In this document: in pieces, positions 61,215 through 64,000 of the stretch | Layout of the letters: the number at the start of each line of letters is the position of its first letter | How positions within the stretch are numbered: the first letter of the stretch is position 1 | DNA from: Melaminivora suipulveris | Lineage (GTDB): Bacteria; Pseudomonadota; Gammaproteobacteria; Burkholderiales; Burkholderiaceae_C | Assembly: GCF_003008575.1 (NCBI RefSeq) | Contig: NZ_CP027667.1 | Location: forward strand, 186,001-250,000 | Direction: 5' to 3' | DNA length: 64,000 bases | The notes under the pieces: model-generated | Told to the model about the DNA's origin: nothing | The model's database searches: none | The model's input: the letters and a program-made list of their open reading frames with translations, nothing else | Program-made: the position numbers and the translations under genes

Positions 61215-61751
61215 ATGCCCACCTTTCCTTCCTGCTCGCAAATCACCGTCGCCACCCCGCTCGGCGCCGTGCACCTGGCCGCCAGCGCGCGCGGCCTGGC
61301 GGGCCTGTGGTTCGCCGGCCAGCGGCACCTGCCGGCGCAGCTCGCGAGCCCGGTCGCCTGGCCTGTCGACGACGACCATCGGCTGCTGCGCCTGGCTGCC
61401 ACGCAGCTGGGCGAATACCTCGCCGGGGAGCGCACGGCATTCGACGTGCCGCTGGACCCCAGCGCAGGCACGCCCTTTCAGCAGAGCGTCTGGCAGGCGC
61501 TGCAAGGCATACCGCGCGGCAGCACCGTCAGCTATGGCGCGCTGGCGCAGCGGCTCGGGCGCGCACGCGCCGTGCGCGCCGTGGCAGCGGCCATCGCGCG
61601 CAATCCCCTGAGCGTCGTGGTGCCGTGCCACCGCGTTCTGGGCAGCGGCGGCGCCCTCACCGGCTACGCCGGCGGCCTGGAGCGCAAGACGGCGCTGCTG
61701 CGGCTCGAAGGTGTGCCCATCCCTCCTTTTGACCCTTGCGCCACAACATGA
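61215..61751 (+). CDS. ogt: Methylated-DNA--protein-cysteine methyltransferase
   Basis: 178 residues. Repairs O6-methylguanine by transfer to Cys138 in [30 protein letters not shown] is the helix-turn-helix (RAVRAV with arginine finger) and [20 protein letters not shown] the C-terminal signature. Works with the Ada-AlkA fusion upstream as an alkylation-repair operon. Its stop overlaps the EamA start (ATGA). Confidence 0.95.
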   Translation: MPTFPSCSQITVATPLGAVHLAASARGLAGLWFAGQRHLPAQLASPVAWPVDDDHRLLRLAATQLGEYLAGERTAFDVPLDPSAGTPFQQSVWQALQGIPRGSTVSYGALAQRLGRARAVRAVAAAIARNPLSVVVPCHRVLGSGGALTGYAGGLERKTALLRLEGVPIPPFDPCATT

Positions 61752-62665
61752 CCTCCTCGGCTCCTCCGGTCACCGTCCCCGCTGCCCGCAACCCGGCCTG
61801 GGTAGGCGAATTCGTGCTGCTGTCCAGCCTGTGGGGCGCGTCCTTCCTGTTCATGCGCCTGGGCGCGGTGGAGTTCGGCCCGCTGCCCACGGCCGGGCTG
61901 CGCGTGACGCTGGCGGCGCTGTTCCTGCTGCCGTTGCTGCTGCGCAGCGCCGACTGGCCGGTGTTCAAGCGCCACTGGAAGCCGGCGCTGCTGGCCGGAC
62001 TGGTCAATTCGGCGCTGCCGTTTGCGCTGTTCGCCTGGGCCGTCATGCACATCCCGACCGGCCTGAGTTCCATCCTGAACGCCGCCGTTCCCCTCTTCGG
62101 CGCCCTGGTGGCGCTGGTGTGGCTGGGCGAGCGCATCGCCGGCCTGCGCTGGCTGGGCCTGCTGCTGGGTTTTGCCGGCATTGGGCTGCTGGCCTGGCGC
62201 AGCCCCGGCGCGCTGGATGCGAGCGGCAGCGCCGCCGGCTGGGCGATCGCCGCCTGCCTGGCGGCATCGACCTGCTATGCCGTGGGCGCCAGCTTCGTGC
62301 AGCGCTATCTGCGCGGCGTGCCGGCGCTGGCCTGCGCCACTGGCAGCCAGATCGGCGCCGCCCTGGCGCTGGCGCTGCCCACGGTGTGGGCCTGGCCCGA
62401 GCGCATGCCCAGCGCGCGCGCCTGGGCGGCGGTGGCGGCGATCGCATTGCTGTGCACCGGCATCGCCTACCTGCTGTATTTCCGCCTGATCGCGCGCGCC
62501 GGCCCCAGCCGCGCGCTGGCCGTGACCTTCCTCGCCCCCGTGTTTGCCGTGTGCTATGGCGCGCTGTTCCTGGGCGAGCAGGTCACGCCGTGGATGGTCG
62601 GCTGCGGCGGGGTCATCATTTGCGGCACCATGCTGTCGACGGGTTTTCTGGGCCGGCGCTCCTAG
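61748..62665 (+). CDS. EamA/DMT-family transporter
   Basis: 305 residues, ten membrane segments in two EamA repeats (about 14-140 and 150-300). Repeat ends are visible as [21 protein letters not shown] and [20 protein letters not shown]. Drug/metabolite transporter of unknown substrate. The 4-nt ATGA overlap with ogt suggests coupled expression. The next 194 nt before the sensor gene hold nothing recognisable. Confidence 0.88.
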   Translation: MTSSAPPVTVPAARNPAWVGEFVLLSSLWGASFLFMRLGAVEFGPLPTAGLRVTLAALFLLPLLLRSADWPVFKRHWKPALLAGLVNSALPFALFAWAVMHIPTGLSSILNAAVPLFGALVALVWLGERIAGLRWLGLLLGFAGIGLLAWRSPGALDASGSAAGWAIAACLAASTCYAVGASFVQRYLRGVPALACATGSQIGAALALALPTVWAWPERMPSARAWAAVAAIALLCTGIAYLLYFRLIARAGPSRALAVTFLAPVFAVCYGALFLGEQVTPWMVGCGGVIICGTMLSTGFLGRRS

Positions 62666-62859
62666 CGCCTGCCGAGGCCGAGGCAGCTGGCGCCCTTGCG
62701 GCAGGAAGGGCACGCCGACCGGCACAAACCCGTGGCCGCGCCGGCCCGCCGCGCCTCTACACTCGGATACATGCCCGCGTCCGCCCGCGCCACCGCCCCG
62801 GTCCTGCCGCCGCCGCAGCGGTGTGGCGCGCGCCGCCTTTTGCCCCACGTGCGCCGGCC

Positions 62860-64000
62860 ATGAGCAGCATCCCCGTCGTCACGAGCATGCTGTATCTGCT
62901 GCTCATCGCCTTCATGGCGAGCCTGCCGCAGGCCGCGTTGGTGCAGCCGCGCTCCATCACCCGCCTGGCGCTGGGCGCGTTGTGCGGCGCGGCATCGCTG
63001 GCCATCATCGCCAGCGAGGTGCATGGTGGCCTTGCCAACGTCGCGCCGGTGCGCCCGTCGCTCCTGGCATCCGCCGCCTTGCTATGGGGCCCCAGGGCCG
63101 GTTTCGCCGCTGCGGCCACGGCCATCGGCGGCCTGTGGCTCACGCCCCATCCGGACTGGTCGGCAGCCCTGTATTACGGGAGCAGCAGCGTGGCGGCGGG
63201 TATGTTGTGGTGGGGCTTGCAACGCCATGCCCGCCTGCCCGAGTGGGGCGCGGCGGCGGGACTGGCGCTTTCTCTGCCGTTGGTGCTGCTGCCGTGGTTG
63301 AGCCAGACGCCCGATGCGCCCGCGGCGCAGCAGTACGAGGCACATGCGCGCCACGTGCTGGGCGTGGTCGTCCTGTGCGGCGGCTCGGCGCTGCTGCGCA
63401 CGCGCGCCTACACCCTGCTCACACTGCGCCGGCGCGAAGGCGATCTGCGCCGCGCGCTGCGTGCCACCGGCGGCGGCCGCTGGGAGTGGGATCTGCGCGA
63501 GGGGCGGCTGCTGTACGCCGGGCGTCTTTACCGGCAGCTCGGCCTGCGCGACAGCCCGGATGACAGTGCGACCACGCTGGCCTCGCTGCCGCTGGGCAGC
63601 CGCGCATGGCGACGCTGGATCCGTGAGCGCCACCACCCGGAGGATCTGCTCCGTCTACGCCCCTATCTGCGCCGTGCCCTGGCAGGCCGTGAGCCGTCGG
63701 TGCAGGTCGAATTTCGCATACGCGACGACCTGGGGCGCTGGCGCTGGCTCATGACACGCGGCCATGCCACCCAGCGCGACGCCACGGGACGCGTGCTGCG
63801 CCTGGCCGGCATGGATCTGGACGTCACCGAACAGCGCGAGATGCGCGAGGCGCTGCGCGACTCGGAGGTGCGCTACAGCAGCTTCTACCAGGCTTTGCCC
63901 GATGCCGCCGGCATCATCCGCGTGCGCGACGGGCGCTACCTGGACGTGAACCCGGCCTTCGAGCGCATGCTGGGCACGGCGGGCGCGCAGGTCGTCGGGC
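62860..64000 (+). CDS. Membrane PAS sensor protein (3' end outside window)
   Basis: 380 residues visible. Five or six membrane helices in the first 180 residues include LLWGPRAGFAAAATAIGGLWL, the 5TM-LytS/YhcK receptor pattern. A PAS/PAC region follows (about 190-335, GRWEWDLREGRLL, VQVEFRIRDDLGRWRWLMTRG) and a second PAS begins at about 340 (SFYQALPDAAGIIRV). The output domain lies beyond the edge; histidine kinase or GGDEF/EAL are the usual partners. ATG at 62860. Confidence 0.82.
   Translation, partial: MSSIPVVTSMLYLLLIAFMASLPQAALVQPRSITRLALGALCGAASLAIIASEVHGGLANVAPVRPSLLASAALLWGPRAGFAAAATAIGGLWLTPHPDWSAALYYGSSSVAAGMLWWGLQRHARLPEWGAAAGLALSLPLVLLPWLSQTPDAPAAQQYEAHARHVLGVVVLCGGSALLRTRAYTLLTLRRREGDLRRALRATGGGRWEWDLREGRLLYAGRLYRQLGLRDSPDDSATTLASLPLGSRAWRRWIRERHHPEDLLRLRPYLRRALAGREPSVQVEFRIRDDLGRWRWLMTRGHATQRDATGRVLRLAGMDLDVTEQREMREALRDSEVRYSSFYQALPDAAGIIRVRDGRYLDVNPAFERMLGTAGAQVVG

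Overview
The window reads as chromosome from a high-GC betaproteobacterium, most probably family Comamonadaceae (Acidovorax / Alicycliphilus / Diaphorobacter / Melaminivora relatives). The reasons are a class I phaC-phaA-phaB operon with an intracellular PhaZ, an RnfB-type ferredoxin not next to other rnf genes, an Entner-Doudoroff edd-eda pair, a methylmalonyl-CoA mutase operon, and a dense short intergenic repeat (core GCGCTTGATCCACGCC) of a kind I associate with this family. Genus is an inference. No rRNA, tRNA or CRISPR array was found.

Layout. 1-3.9 kb: glycogen branching enzyme (cut by the window edge), a NUDIX hydrolase coupled to an FAH-family hydrolase, and a laccase-domain (YfiH/PgeF) protein. 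4.0-7.8 kb: phaC, phaA, phaB, closed by a clear terminator. 8-21 kb: housekeeping and signalling genes (YheS-type ABC-F, prmB, pilU, a chemoreceptor with a sensor domain at its C-terminal end, rnfB, phaZ, a single-domain RelA/SpoT protein, dusA, an MHYT-PAS-GGDEF protein). 20.6-29.1 kb: a GntR/FCD regulator divergent from the propionyl-CoA pathway genes scpA, meaB, pccB, pccA and mce; an orphan VapB-like antitoxin ORF sits between scpA and meaB. 29.2-39.4 kb: ten co-directional genes (DUF2892 proteins, rhodanese, Tat-targeted sulfide:quinone oxidoreductase, methyltransferase, AhpD-like protein and a complete RND tripartite pump) divergent from a cysteine-rich ArsR-family regulator, with a 12+12 bp inverted repeat between them. 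39.6-43.3 kb: an SDR-gloA pair, then a divergent KfrA-like protein / tyrosine recombinase pair whose intergenic region holds two palindromes; it resembles the TnpT/TnpS resolution module of Tn4651-type transposons without a visible transposase. 43.4-64 kb: eda-edd, an OmpA-like protein, chaC, pdxH, two transporters, katE, a Pat-like acetyltransferase, waaA, phosphomannomutase, an Ada-AlkA fusion, ogt, an EamA transporter and a partial PAS sensor.

The most distinctive feature is the dispersed repeat: about a dozen confident copies in 64 kb. The copy unit is a small hairpin (GCTAT...ATAGC) followed by the core. Several copies lie inside coding sequence, where they add about 18-24 residues to YfiH, PrmB and WaaA without breaking the frame. 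Others supply the C-terminal codons or stop codons of MeaB, the RND pump, YheS and Eda. The other two leading candidates for undescribed biology are the sulfide/RND/ArsR supercluster and the orphan recombinase module.
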